Part shown: positions 7,796 to 16,010 of the stretch, piece by piece
Numbering within the stretch: the stretch's first letter is position 1
Layout: the number at the start of each line of letters is the position of its first letter
Assembly (NCBI RefSeq): GCF_000716435.1
Contig: NZ_JNWO01000051.1
Span: forward strand, 1 to 30,415
Length of the DNA: 30,415 nt
Direction of reading: 5' to 3'
From: Streptomyces xylophagus
Lineage (GTDB): Bacteria > Actinomycetota > Actinomycetes > Streptomycetales > Streptomycetaceae
The notes under the pieces: generated by a model
The model's database searches: none
Told to the model about the DNA's origin: nothing
What the model saw: the letters and a program-made list of their open reading frames with translations, nothing else
Made by a program: the position numbers and the translations under genes

Positions 7796-9284
7796 GCGGC
7801 TCGTCCGAGGGGGCGATGACCCGGGCCGTGAGGTCCGGGTCGGGCATGTCCCGGTCGAAGGGAAACAGGGGCCGCCGGACGCGGTGATGACCGAGCCGCA
7901 CGAGATCCTGGTCCACTCCGCCCGGAGTGAGGGCCATCTTCCAGTCGGCGGCCATGGCGAAGAGTTCGGGTTCGAGATAGCCGATCTTGACGAGCACGAG
8001 ATCGGCGGAACGCGGGTCCAACTCCAGGTCGGTGAAGTCGTGTTCGTGGTGGTACGGCTTGCGCAGCCGGGTCAGGATCACGTGCACGCTGCCGACTCTG
8101 AGGACCACTTCGGTCTCGGCGTCCCGGTCGCCGTGCCGGACGGAGTGGACGACACCGGTGAGGGTGAGCGGGGGCGCGTGGCGGTCGTCGACCTCGGCGC
8201 CGGCTGTGACGGTGACGGTGGCGCCGACGCCGGCGCGCTCCGCTGTCGCTACGGCGGCCGGTCCGGGCAGCGACGCGTAGATGACCGTCGGGCCGTCCTG
8301 GTCCTTGAACTCCGGGCGTTCCAGGACCTGTTGGAGGCCCCAGGTGACGTCACCCGCGCCGCCCGCGGTCGGGTTGTCGCCGGTGTCGCTGATGAAGTAA
8401 GGGCGGGCGGTGGAGGCCAGCGCCTCGTCGAGGCAGTCGGCCAGGGTGCCGGTCGGGGCGACGAACGCGAAGTCGCGCCTTGCTTCCCAGAAGCCGCGTG
8501 CCAACTGCTCGGCGCCGGTGGTCACTTGGGCGGCGGATGGTCCCGTGACGACGACCGCGGCGCGGTTGCGGGGCTCGTCGGCCCAGGCGTAGCCGACCCA
8601 GATCGCCGCGTCCGTGACCCCTTCGGTCGCTTCCACTTCCTCTACGGCCGCGTAGACGCTCTTCGCCGGCTCGATACGGGTGGAGGTCTGTTCGCCTGCG
8701 AGGAGTACCGGGACCGGGATCCAGGCCTTGACCGGGCGAGGCGCTCCGCTGGTCAGGAGGGCTACGAGGTTGCGGGCGGCGCGTTCCTTTGTGTCCATGG
8801 CGTCTTCGTGCGGGGCCATGCGGTAGCAGGTGATCAGGTCGCTTTGGTGGACCAGTTCGCGGGAGACGTTGCCGTGCAGGTCCATTGATGTGGACACGAG
8901 GGTGTCCGGGCCGATGGTTTCCCGGATACGGGCGAGTAGGAGCGCTTCGGCGTCGTCTGTGCCCTCGACTGTCATCGCGCCGTGGATGTCGTACCAGAGG
9001 CCGTCCAGGGGGCCCAACTCGCTTAGGCGGGTGATGAGTTCGTCGGAGAGTTCGGTGAATGCGGTGGCCGTTACGGTACCGCCGGGAAGGGCCTTGCCGA
9101 CGAGGGCGCCTTGCCAGTCTGCGGCTTCCCGAAGTGCGGTGCCGGGGGCCAGGAAGGGGTAGCGGGTGAGGACTTCGGGGCCTCGTTGGGGGTGGAAGGC
9201 CGGGGCCTGAGTGCGGGCTGGGGAGAAGGTTGAGGACTCGATGCCTAGGCCTGCGATGGCGATGACAGGGCGAGAAGAAGGCAA
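7776..9284 (-). CDS. M81 family metallopeptidase (MlrC / microcystinase C-like)
   Basis: A 502-residue protein of the M81 family, named after MlrC, which cleaves linearised microcystin; family members are zinc peptidases or amidohydrolases. It shows the N-terminal family start VIAIAGLGIESSTFSP, the metal-site segment SMDLHGNVS, the MAPHEDAMDT motif, and the C-terminal MlrC_C signature DTGDNPTAGGAGDVT. Length is typical. No signal peptide is visible, so it is probably cytoplasmic and acts on imported material. The TTG start at 9284 is chosen because GGAG lies six to seven bases upstream and the homologous core begins immediately after. It lies downstream of the ROK regulator on the same strand, separated by a dispersed repeat. 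The N-terminal part uses noticeably more A/T-ending codons than the C-terminal part. The substrate is unknown; the neighbouring oligopeptide-type importer suggests a peptide or modified peptide. Confidence 0.9.
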   Translation of the reverse strand: MPSSRPVIAIAGLGIESSTFSPARTQAPAFHPQRGPEVLTRYPFLAPGTALREAADWQGALVGKALPGGTVTATAFTELSDELITRLSELGPLDGLWYDIHGAMTVEGTDDAEALLLARIRETIGPDTLVSTSMDLHGNVSRELVHQSDLITCYRMAPHEDAMDTKERAARNLVALLTSGAPRPVKAWIPVPVLLAGEQTSTRIEPAKSVYAAVEEVEATEGVTDAAIWVGYAWADEPRNRAAVVVTGPSAAQVTTGAEQLARGFWEARRDFAFVAPTGTLADCLDEALASTARPYFISDTGDNPTAGGAGDVTWGLQQVLERPEFKDQDGPTVIYASLPGPAAVATAERAGVGATVTVTAGAEVDDRHAPPLTLTGVVHSVRHGDRDAETEVVLRVGSVHVILTRLRKPYHHEHDFTDLELDPRSADLVLVKIGYLEPELFAMAADWKMALTPGGVDQDLVRLGHHRVRRPLFPFDRDMPDPDLTARVIAPSDEPLSGADE

Positions 9285-9318
9285 TGGGGGCTCCAGGTTG
9301 TGTGTCGGGTGCGGGTGC

Positions 9319-9379
9319 GTGGGGGCTGGTCGCGCCCACGCGGCGGAGCCGCAAATTGACACAGCCCCGCGCCCCTAAA
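9319..9379. repeat. Streptomyces dispersed GC-rich repeat, long form (copy 1)
   Basis: The intergenic sequence between the ROK regulator and the M81 gene begins GTGGGGGCTGGTCGCGC (9319-9335) and ends CCCCGCGCCCCTAAA (9365-9379). Both blocks are identical to the copy at 13500-13535. Between them this copy has 29 bases against 4 in the other, including a small GCGGC-GGA-GCCGC hairpin. Outer arms GGGGCTG (9322-9328) and CAGCCCC (9362-9368) can pair. I recognise both forms as common in Streptomyces intergenic regions. It may act as a weak transcription or mRNA-stability barrier between the two genes. Confidence 0.8.
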
Positions 9380-9386
9380 AAACAAG

Positions 9387-10580
9387 TCACCGCGTCTTGT
9401 CTGTGACCGTCTGCAATGCCTGAGCCAGTGCTCTCTGTAGCGCGAACTGGCCTGCTCCCACCAAGCCCGCATCCGCGCCCAGGCTCGCTCGTTCGATCAC
9501 CAGGTGTTCTGTGACCAGAGGGTGGCAGCCCTCGTACAGCTGGCTGCGGACGGCCGCTACAAAGGGTTCGAGAGTCGAGAGGATGCCGCCCAGATATACG
9601 GCATCCGGGTTGAAGAAGTTGACGTTGGCTGCCAGTACTTGGCCCAGGTAGCGGCCGGCCTGGCGGACTGCTCGGGTTGCCTCGGGGTGGGCGTCGGTGG
9701 CCAGGCGTACGACGTCCTCCGTGGTCGTCACGTCGAGGCCGTGGCCGCGCAGGATGCGGACCAGGGCGGCGCCCGAGGCCACGGTCTCCAGGCAGCCCGT
9801 GTTGCCGCAGGAGCAGGGGATGTCGTGGGCGGCCTCGACGCGGACGTGGGTGATCTCGCCCGCCGCGCCGGTGCCGCCTCGGTAGAGGCGGCCGTCGGCG
9901 ATGACGCCGGCGCCGATCGCCGTGCCCGTCTTGACCATGATCGACTGACGGCGTCCGGCGGGCTGCACGGTGTGTTCGCCCACGGCCATGCAGTTGGCGT
10001 CGTTCTCGATGGCGGCCGGGACGCCGAACCGGTCCTCCAGCCAGGCCCGGACGGGGAAGCGGTTCCAGCCGGGCATGCGGGACGGGAGGGTCACGACGCC
10101 GCTCGCGACGTCGACCGGGCCCGGCAGGGAGAGGCCGACCCCGCGCAGCAGTTCCGGCCCGCGTCGCTCGGCGAGGCCCTGGAGCGTGTCGGCCAGTCCG
10201 GGCAGCGCGGCCTCCGGGCCCTCGGCTGTCGGGAACGGCACCGTCGACACGTCCGTGAGTCCGCCGCCGGGCAGGACGACTCCCACGTGCGCGTGCTTGC
10301 CGCCGAGTTCGGCCGCGACCGCGAAGCCGTCGCTGCCGCCCAGCCGTAGCACCTTGCGCGGGCGGCCGCCGGTGGAGGAGCGCGTACCGTGCTCGGCGAC
10401 CAGCCCGAGGGACACCAGCTGGCCCACCGCGAGGGAGATCGTCGAGGGCGCGGCGCCGAGCAGTTCGGCCAGTTCGGTGCGGGTGGCGGCCTGCCCGGAG
10501 GCGAGGAGTTCGAGGACGTGCTCGGCCTGTGAGGAGACGCCCGAGGTGCTCTTCCGGCGGTGCGCACTTTTTTCAGGCAT
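9387..10580 (-). CDS. ROK family transcriptional regulator (NagC/XylR-like)
   Basis: A 397-residue DNA-binding repressor type. An N-terminal winged helix (about residues 17-75; TRTELAELLGAAPSTISLAVGQL) is fused to a ROK sugar-sensing domain. The ROK domain carries the zinc site CSCGNTGCLE with all three Cys and a nearby upstream His (EITHVRVEAAH). It probably senses a sugar or phosphosugar made from the substrate of the adjacent transporter. The ATG at 10580 is chosen because it directly precedes the basic linker before the HTH; in-frame upstream starts reach into the operator region. It is divergent from the ABC importer operon with about 180 bases between starts, the classic arrangement for autoregulation plus control of the divergent operon. 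Two inverted repeats in that gap are candidate operators. Confidence 0.9.
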   Translation of the reverse strand: MPEKSAHRRKSTSGVSSQAEHVLELLASGQAATRTELAELLGAAPSTISLAVGQLVSLGLVAEHGTRSSTGGRPRKVLRLGGSDGFAVAAELGGKHAHVGVVLPGGGLTDVSTVPFPTAEGPEAALPGLADTLQGLAERRGPELLRGVGLSLPGPVDVASGVVTLPSRMPGWNRFPVRAWLEDRFGVPAAIENDANCMAVGEHTVQPAGRRQSIMVKTGTAIGAGVIADGRLYRGGTGAAGEITHVRVEAAHDIPCSCGNTGCLETVASGAALVRILRGHGLDVTTTEDVVRLATDAHPEATRAVRQAGRYLGQVLAANVNFFNPDAVYLGGILSTLEPFVAAVRSQLYEGCHPLVTEHLVIERASLGADAGLVGAGQFALQRALAQALQTVTDKTR

Positions 10581-10583
10581 GGA

Positions 10584-10596
10584 GGAAGTTACTTCC
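10584..10596. promoter_or_regulatory. Perfect inverted repeat just upstream of the ROK regulator start
   Basis: GGAAGT-T-ACTTCC is a perfect 13-base palindrome only three bases from the regulator ATG. Its position would block translation or early transcription of the regulator gene, so an autoregulatory operator is possible. The repeat is short and could be chance. Confidence 0.35.
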
Positions 10597-10661
10597 GGAT
10601 CGGCGATCGAGGCGATGAGCGTAAGCCACTCGAATGGCCTTCCCGCTTTTTTCAGAACAGC

Positions 10662-10696
10662 AGAAACAGGCTTTTTACAGCGGCACGCCTGTTTCT
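10662..10696. promoter_or_regulatory. Ten-base perfect inverted repeat, candidate ROK operator
   Basis: AGAAACAGGC (10662-10671) and GCCTGTTTCT (10687-10696) are perfect inverted arms separated by 15 bases, with half-site centres 25 bases apart. A further direct copy of the half-site theme, CAGAACAG, lies at 10653-10660. It is in the middle of the divergent regulator/importer gap and is AT-richer than its surroundings, as expected for a promoter-operator. It is most likely a regulator binding site; as RNA it could also form a stem-loop. Confidence 0.5.
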
Positions 10697-10759
10697 TCGA
10701 CACCAGGGGTCGTTGACTGTCCTCACCCCCGCCTCCGCCCCTCTTTTCCGAGGAGAACC

Positions 10760-12517
10760 ATGTCCCCTGTTCGCTCGAGACTCCTCGCCGGTGCCTCCCT
10801 GACCACGGCCTCGCTGCTGCTCGCGGGCTGTTCCGGGTCGAGCGGTACGTCGTCGTCCGGGTCCCACGACTCCATCGACTACGCGCTGCCCGCGAACTTC
10901 ACCCCGAACTGGATCCTCCCGATCGGCACCGCCGCCCACCTCAACACCAACAACATCTCCATCGCGAACGCGCTGTGGGAACCGCTCGTCGCCTACGACG
11001 GCTCGACCGGCAGCATGGGCTGGAACAAGAAGGGCTCGGTGGCGACCGCCGCCGACTTCGCGGCCGACAACAAGAGCGTCACGATCACCCTCGGCGACCG
11101 GCACTGGAGCGACGGGAAGCCGGTCACCTCCGCCGACGTGAAGTTCTGGTTCGACCTCATCAAGGCGAACAAGTCCCAGTGGGCGGGCTACAACCCGGGC
11201 AAGGCGCCGGACAACTGGACGGCCTTCAAGACCGTGGACGCCCGCCACTTCACCATCACGTTCGACAAGGCCTACAACCCGCAGTGGATGCTGGCCAATG
11301 AGTTGAGTTCCATCACGCCGCTTCCACAGCACGTGTGGGACAAGGCCGGGGACGCCAAGCAGGACTGGACGTACCTCAACAACGCGGCGAAGAACATCAG
11401 CGGTTACGCCTCGAACGCCCTGTGGAAGACGGTCAGCGGCCCCTACACCGTGAAGTCCTTCTCCACGGCCGGCAAGGTCGTCCTGGCCGCCAACTCGAAG
11501 TACGACGGCGGCGAGAAGCCCGGCATCCCCACCGTGAACCTCCTCCCCTTCACGACGGCGGACGCGGAGAAGAACGCGCTGCGCTCCGGGAGCGTCGACT
11601 ACGGCTACATCGAGGCGACCGACCTCGACCAGAAGGACAGTTTCACCGCGCAGGGCTACACGGTGAAGCCGTGGTCGGGCTGGGCGATCACGTACATGCC
11701 GTACAACTTCAACAACCCCGCCATGGGTGCCGTGTTCAAGCAGCTGTACGCGCGGCAGGCCGTGCAGCGGTCGATCGACCAGAGCAGTCTGGCGAAGGTC
11801 ATCTTCAACGGGACGGCGGTGCCCGGATACGGGCCGATCCCGCAGGCCCAGAGTTCGTCGTTCCTGTCGGCCACGCAGAAGAGCGATCCGTACCCGTTCT
11901 CGACCTCGGCCGCCAAGTCGCTGCTCAGCGGCCATGGTTGGAGCGAGGAGGGCGGGGTCATGACCTGCACCAGCCCGGGCACCGGGGCTTCGCAGTGCGG
12001 TGAAGGGGTCGCCAAGGGGACGAAGTTCGAGATGCAGGTGCTGTCGCAGTCCGGGTCGACGGTGACCGACAACATGATGAGCGCGATCCAGTCCTCGTTG
12101 GCGAAGACCGGCATCAAGTTCTCGATCAAGACCGCGCCCGTCAACTCCGTGCTGTCGCAGACCCCGCAGTGCACGGCCTCGCAGTCGATCTGCAAGTGGC
12201 AGCTGTCCTTCTTCGGTACGGCAGGCAGTTGGTACTTCAGCGCCTTCCCCACCGGCGACTCGCTCTTCCAGACGAAGGGCGGCGCGAACTTCGGCAACTA
12301 CTCCAACACCGATGTCGACAAGCTCATCTCCGCGTCCACGACGTCGAGTTCGACGCAGGAGATCCAGGAGTACAGCGCGGCCCTCGCCAAGGATCTGCCG
12401 GTGATCTGGCTGCCGGAGCCCGACTACCAGATCTCCGTGGTCAAGAACGGCCTCGGCGGCTTCTCGCAGGACCCGCTCGCCAACTTCCACCCGGCACAGT
12501 GGAAGTGGACCAGCTGA
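10760..12517 (+). CDS. ABC transporter substrate-binding lipoprotein, family 5 (DppA/OppA-like)
   Basis: A 585-residue exported lipoprotein that captures the substrate for the importer encoded downstream. The signal peptide ends in lipobox LLAGC with Cys24, followed by a Ser/Gly-rich tether. The mature part has SBP_bac_5 features: ISIANALWEPLVAYDGST, then HWSDGKPVTSADVKFWFDLI, and YARQAVQRSIDQSSLAKVIFNG near the middle. Family 5 binds di- and oligopeptides, but some members bind nickel, heme or oligosaccharides. The ATG at 10760 has GAGGAG at 10750-10755 four bases upstream and begins a standard signal peptide. It is the first gene of an operon with two permeases, a double ATPase and a ROK kinase. 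Confidence 0.93.
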   Translation: MSPVRSRLLAGASLTTASLLLAGCSGSSGTSSSGSHDSIDYALPANFTPNWILPIGTAAHLNTNNISIANALWEPLVAYDGSTGSMGWNKKGSVATAADFAADNKSVTITLGDRHWSDGKPVTSADVKFWFDLIKANKSQWAGYNPGKAPDNWTAFKTVDARHFTITFDKAYNPQWMLANELSSITPLPQHVWDKAGDAKQDWTYLNNAAKNISGYASNALWKTVSGPYTVKSFSTAGKVVLAANSKYDGGEKPGIPTVNLLPFTTADAEKNALRSGSVDYGYIEATDLDQKDSFTAQGYTVKPWSGWAITYMPYNFNNPAMGAVFKQLYARQAVQRSIDQSSLAKVIFNGTAVPGYGPIPQAQSSSFLSATQKSDPYPFSTSAAKSLLSGHGWSEEGGVMTCTSPGTGASQCGEGVAKGTKFEMQVLSQSGSTVTDNMMSAIQSSLAKTGIKFSIKTAPVNSVLSQTPQCTASQSICKWQLSFFGTAGSWYFSAFPTGDSLFQTKGGANFGNYSNTDVDKLISASTTSSSTQEIQEYSAALAKDLPVIWLPEPDYQISVVKNGLGGFSQDPLANFHPAQWKWTS

Positions 12518-12520
12518 GGC

Positions 12521-13480
12521 ATGGACACGCTCCTGTATCTGACCCGGCGGATCGCCCAGGCGCTGGTCGTGATCCTCATCGTGACGGTCGTGGTGTTCGG
12601 TCTGCTGCACGCGCTGCCCGGGGGTCCCGCGCGCGGGATCCTCGGCCAGCAGGCCACGCCCCAGCAGATCACCTTGTTCAACCACGACCAGGGGCTCGAC
12701 CGGCCCCTGCCCGTGCAGTACCTGTACTACCTGCGGCAGTTGCTGCACGGTGACCTCGGCACGTCGTACACCCTGAACGAGGCGGTGTCCCAGCTCATCG
12801 AGCAACGGCTTCCGAAGACACTGGTGTTGACCGTGTTGTCCGCGATCATCGGGCTGTCGCTCGCGATTCCTTTGGGCATGTGGCAGGCCGTGCGGCGGAA
12901 CAAGCCTGCCGACTATGTGATCACCACGTTGAGCTTCGTGGCGTACTCGACTCCCGTGTACTTCCTGGGACTTGTGCTGGTGCTCGTGTTCACACAGGTG
13001 TTGCGGTGGTTTCCGTCGCAGGCGCCGCAGGGGGACACGGTGGGGCAGGTCTTCGCGGATCCCGTTGCGTTGGTGCTGCCTGTGGTGACGGGGGCGGCTT
13101 CCATGGTCGCCGCTTTCAGTCGGTACATGCGGGCTGCGACGTTGGAGAACCTGTCCGAGGACTACGTCCGTACGGCTCGGGCGGGGGGTTCTCGGCAGCG
13201 GGCGATTCTCTTCAAGCACGTGTTCCGGAACTCGCTTACGCCGGTGATCGCGATGTTGGGGTATTACGTGCCGGTGTTGTTCGGGGGCGCGCTGGTTGTT
13301 GAGCAGCTCTTCAACTACCCCGGGATGGGGCTGTTGTTCTGGAGTGCGGCTCAGTCTTCGGACTACCCGGTGCTGTTGGGGTGTGTGTTGGTGATCTCTG
13401 TGGCGACTGTGGTGGGTTCGTTGCTCGCGGATATCGTTCAGCGGGTTGTTGATCCTCGGGTCAAGGGGGGTCTGGTGTGA
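12521..13480 (+). CDS. ABC transporter permease, DppB-like
   Basis: A 319-residue inner-membrane subunit. The N-terminus YLTRRIAQALVVILIVTVVVFGLLHALPGGP is the hallmark of DppB/OppB permeases (first helix then a large extracytoplasmic loop). About six helices follow, with the ATPase-contact loop YVRTARAGGSRQRAILFKHV near residues 214-233. The ATG is three bases after the lipoprotein stop and its ribosome site is weak, suggesting coupling. The stop overlaps the next GTG by four bases (GTGA). From about 12830 onward, codons shift to more T- and G-ending ones than in the first part of the gene. Confidence 0.93.
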   Translation: MDTLLYLTRRIAQALVVILIVTVVVFGLLHALPGGPARGILGQQATPQQITLFNHDQGLDRPLPVQYLYYLRQLLHGDLGTSYTLNEAVSQLIEQRLPKTLVLTVLSAIIGLSLAIPLGMWQAVRRNKPADYVITTLSFVAYSTPVYFLGLVLVLVFTQVLRWFPSQAPQGDTVGQVFADPVALVLPVVTGAASMVAAFSRYMRAATLENLSEDYVRTARAGGSRQRAILFKHVFRNSLTPVIAMLGYYVPVLFGGALVVEQLFNYPGMGLLFWSAAQSSDYPVLLGCVLVISVATVVGSLLADIVQRVVDPRVKGGLV

Positions 13481-14355
13481 GTGTTCAAAGTGCCCGCCGG
13501 TGGGGGCTGGTCGCGCAGTTCCCCGCGCCCCTAAAGGCGCGCTTCGCGCGCAACAAGCTTGCCGTTGCCGGACTCGTCGTCGTTGCCCTCTTTTTTCTGT
13601 TCTGCTTCCTCGGGCCGGTTCTCTACTCCACCGATCAGGTTCATACCGATCTCACTCAGGTCAATCTCCATCCCAGTGGCTCTCATTGGCTCGGGACCGA
13701 TGCCGTCGGGCATGACGAGGTCGGGCGGCTCATGTACGGCGGGAAGGTCTCGTTGCTCGTCGGGCTTGCCGCCGGAGTGCTTGCCACCGTCATCGGGACC
13801 TTGTGGGGGGCCGTCGCCGGGTACGCGGGCGGGTGGATCGACGCCGTCATGATGCGGGTCGTGGACGCCGGGATCGCCATTCCCGCGCTCTTCATCCTGC
13901 TGGTCGTGTCGGCTATCACCACACCCGGCGTGACCGGGCTGATCGTGATTCTGGGGCTGGTGTCCTGGCTGGTGCCTTCGCGGCTCGTGCGGGCGGAGAC
14001 GTTGACCTTGAAGAGCCGCGACTATGTGCTGACCCTGCGTGCCATCGGCGGTTCCCACAGCCGGGCCATCACCCGGCACATCCTGCCCAACTCGGTGTCG
14101 ACGATCGTCGTCGCGGCCACCTTCCAGGTCGCCGACGCGATTCTGCTCGTCGCCTATGTGTCCTATCTGGGGCTGGGAGTTCAGCCCCCGTCGACCGACT
14201 GGGGCGGCATGCTCTCGGCCGGGCTGACGGCCGCCTACTCGGGACGCTGGTGGCTGATCGTGCCGCCGGGACTCGCGATCATCCTCGTCGTGTGCGCGTT
14301 CAACGCGGTCGGCGACGGGCTGCGCGACGCCTTCGACGTGAAGGGACGGGGATGA
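13477..14355 (+). CDS. ABC transporter permease, DppC-like, with repeat-derived N-terminal tail
   Basis: A 292-residue inner-membrane subunit, partner of the DppB-like permease. It shows a cytoplasmic tail, first helix (LAVAGLVVVALFFLFCFLG, about 28-46), the DppC segment HWLGTDAVGHDEVGRLMYGGK (about residues 70-90) and the ATPase-contact loop YVLTLRAIGGSHSRAITRHI near 185-204. The GTG at 13477 overlaps the previous stop. Residues about 9-20 (WGLVAQFPAPLK) are encoded by the dispersed Streptomyces repeat at 13500-13535, read through in frame. No other start fits between the repeat and the first helix, so the repeat appears to be translated. The stop overlaps the ATPase start (ATGA). Confidence 0.92.
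   Translation: MSVQSARRWGLVAQFPAPLKARFARNKLAVAGLVVVALFFLFCFLGPVLYSTDQVHTDLTQVNLHPSGSHWLGTDAVGHDEVGRLMYGGKVSLLVGLAAGVLATVIGTLWGAVAGYAGGWIDAVMMRVVDAGIAIPALFILLVVSAITTPGVTGLIVILGLVSWLVPSRLVRAETLTLKSRDYVLTLRAIGGSHSRAITRHILPNSVSTIVVAATFQVADAILLVAYVSYLGLGVQPPSTDWGGMLSAGLTAAYSGRWWLIVPPGLAIILVVCAFNAVGDGLRDAFDVKGRG
13500..13535. repeat. Streptomyces dispersed GC-rich repeat, short form (copy 2), inside a coding sequence
   Basis: GTGGGGGCTGGTCGCGC (13500-13516), AGTT, CCCCGCGCCCCTAAA (13521-13535). Both long blocks match copy 1 at 9319-9379 base for base. This element is normally intergenic, but here it lies 23 bases inside the second permease gene in an open frame. Confidence 0.85.
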
Positions 14356-16010
14356 ACAGCATCCTGGAGATCGAGAATCTGGGCGTCACCTTCTCGACCG
14401 AGAGCGGTGATGTGCCCGCCGTGCGGGGGGTGTCCTTGCGGGTGGCAGCGGGTGAGACGCTCGCCCTCGTCGGTGAGTCCGGGTCGGGGAAGTCGACCGT
14501 GGCCCTTGCCGCGCTCGGGTTGCTGCCCGGCAACGCCCGTGCGTCCGGGGGTGTTTCGGTCGGCGGTACGGATGTCGTGGGGGCCGGTGAGGCCGAGCTC
14601 GCGCGGCTGCGGGGGCGTACGGCTTCGATGGTGTTCCAGGAGCCGGCCACCGCTCTTGATCCGCTGACCCGAATCGGCAAGCAGATAGCGGAAGTTGTAC
14701 GGAATCACCGGGACGTCTCCCGGCGGGAGGCGGCCGCTGAAGCCGTCGCGTTGCTGCGCAGGGTGGGCATTCCCGAACCCGAGCGGCGGGCTTCCGCCTT
14801 TCCGTTTCAGTTGTCGGGTGGGCAACGGCAGCGGGTCGTCATCGCCATGGCCATCGCCAACTCGCCCGGTTTGCTTGTGGCGGACGAGCCGACCACCGCG
14901 CTCGATGTCACCGTGCAGGCCGAGATCCTTGATCTGCTGCGGGCGTTGGCCGCCGACTCCGGGACGGGCGTACTGCTCGTCACGCACAACATGGGGGTCG
15001 TCGCCGACTTCGCCGACCGGGTCGCCGTGATGCTGGAGGGGGAGATCGTGGAGACGGGGGCGGTGGAGGAGGTGCTGTTGCGGCCCACGCATGAGTACAC
15101 GCGGCGGTTGTTGGCCGCTGTGCCTCGGCTCGCCGTGACCGGGAGCGGGAACGGGAGTGTCGTACGCGAGGAGGTCGAGGGTGCGCCCGTGGTCGAACTC
15201 CGTGACGTGAGCGTGCGGTTCGGGCGGGGGCCCGGTGCTGTACGGGCCCTGGAGGAGGTGTCGCTGACCGTGCGGGCCGGGGAGACCGTGGGGCTCGTCG
15301 GTGAGTCCGGGTCCGGGAAGTCGACCGCCGCGCGGGTGGCGCTGGGGTTGGTCGCGCCGGAGTCGGGGGGCGTGTCGCTCTTCGGCGCCGATCTGCGCAA
15401 GGCGCGGGGGCGGGCGCGGCGGGCCCTGTTGGCCGGGGTCGGTGTGGTGTTGCAGGATCCGGTGGCCTCGTTGGACGCGCGGATGAGTGTCGCGGAGTGC
15501 GTGGCCGAGCCGTTGCGGGTGCACCGGCGTGGCATGGGCGCCGCCGAGCGGCGGGAGCGGGTCGCCGAGGTGCTCGAACTGGTGCGGCTGCCCAGGGAGT
15601 TGGCGCGGCGCGGGCCGCGTGAGCTGTCCGGTGGGCAGCGGCAGCGGGTGAGTCTCGCGCGGGCGCTGGTGCTCGAACCTCGGCTGCTGGTCGCGGACGA
15701 ACCGACGAGCGCGCTGGACGTGAGTGTGCAGCAGACGGTGTTGGAGGTGATCTCCGAGTTGCAGGCGGAGCTCGGGTTCGCGTGTCTTTTCGTGTCGCAC
15801 GACCTCGCCGTGGTGCAGCAGTTCGCGGGGCGCGTCGTCGTGATGCGGGACGGGCGGGTCGAGGAACAGGGGCCGACCATGAGCACGTTGCTGCATCCGG
15901 AGACGGAGTACACGCGCCGGCTCATCGCCGCCGTGCCCATACCCGATCCCGTGCTCCAACGGGAGCGCAGGAAGCGCCGGTTGGCCTTGGGGACGGGGGC
16001 CGGCGCGTGA
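14352..16010 (+). CDS. Dipeptide/oligopeptide ABC transporter ATPase, DppD-DppF fusion
   Basis: A 552-residue cytoplasmic protein carrying both ATPase domains of an oligopeptide-type importer. Domain 1: Walker A GESGSGKS at 41-48, signature LSGGQ at 154-158, Walker B Asp178-Glu179. Domain 2: Walker A at 317-324, LSGGQ at 425-429, Asp449-Glu450. Each domain ends with the E-Y-T-R-R-L segment typical of Dpp/Opp ATPases. Such fusions are common in actinobacteria, so one gene supplies the complete ATPase pair. The ATG overlaps the permease stop. The terminal GTGA overlaps the start of the ROK kinase. Confidence 0.94.
   Translation: MNSILEIENLGVTFSTESGDVPAVRGVSLRVAAGETLALVGESGSGKSTVALAALGLLPGNARASGGVSVGGTDVVGAGEAELARLRGRTASMVFQEPATALDPLTRIGKQIAEVVRNHRDVSRREAAAEAVALLRRVGIPEPERRASAFPFQLSGGQRQRVVIAMAIANSPGLLVADEPTTALDVTVQAEILDLLRALAADSGTGVLLVTHNMGVVADFADRVAVMLEGEIVETGAVEEVLLRPTHEYTRRLLAAVPRLAVTGSGNGSVVREEVEGAPVVELRDVSVRFGRGPGAVRALEEVSLTVRAGETVGLVGESGSGKSTAARVALGLVAPESGGVSLFGADLRKARGRARRALLAGVGVVLQDPVASLDARMSVAECVAEPLRVHRRGMGAAERRERVAEVLELVRLPRELARRGPRELSGGQRQRVSLARALVLEPRLLVADEPTSALDVSVQQTVLEVISELQAELGFACLFVSHDLAVVQQFAGRVVVMRDGRVEEQGPTMSTLLHPETEYTRRLIAAVPIPDPVLQRERRKRRLALGTGAGA

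Noticed and set aside
10662..10696. Transcription terminator at the AGAAACAGGC dyad
   Set aside because: It lies between divergent genes, where no transcript is expected to end, has a long 15-base spacer, and lacks a GC-rich stem; a protein binding site fits better.
10652..13219. Very long open frame (855 codons) on the minus strand opposite the importer genes
   Set aside because: Arg/Gly/Val/His-rich composition with no domain pattern. It is the antisense shadow of the well-supported lipoprotein and permease genes, as expected at this GC content.
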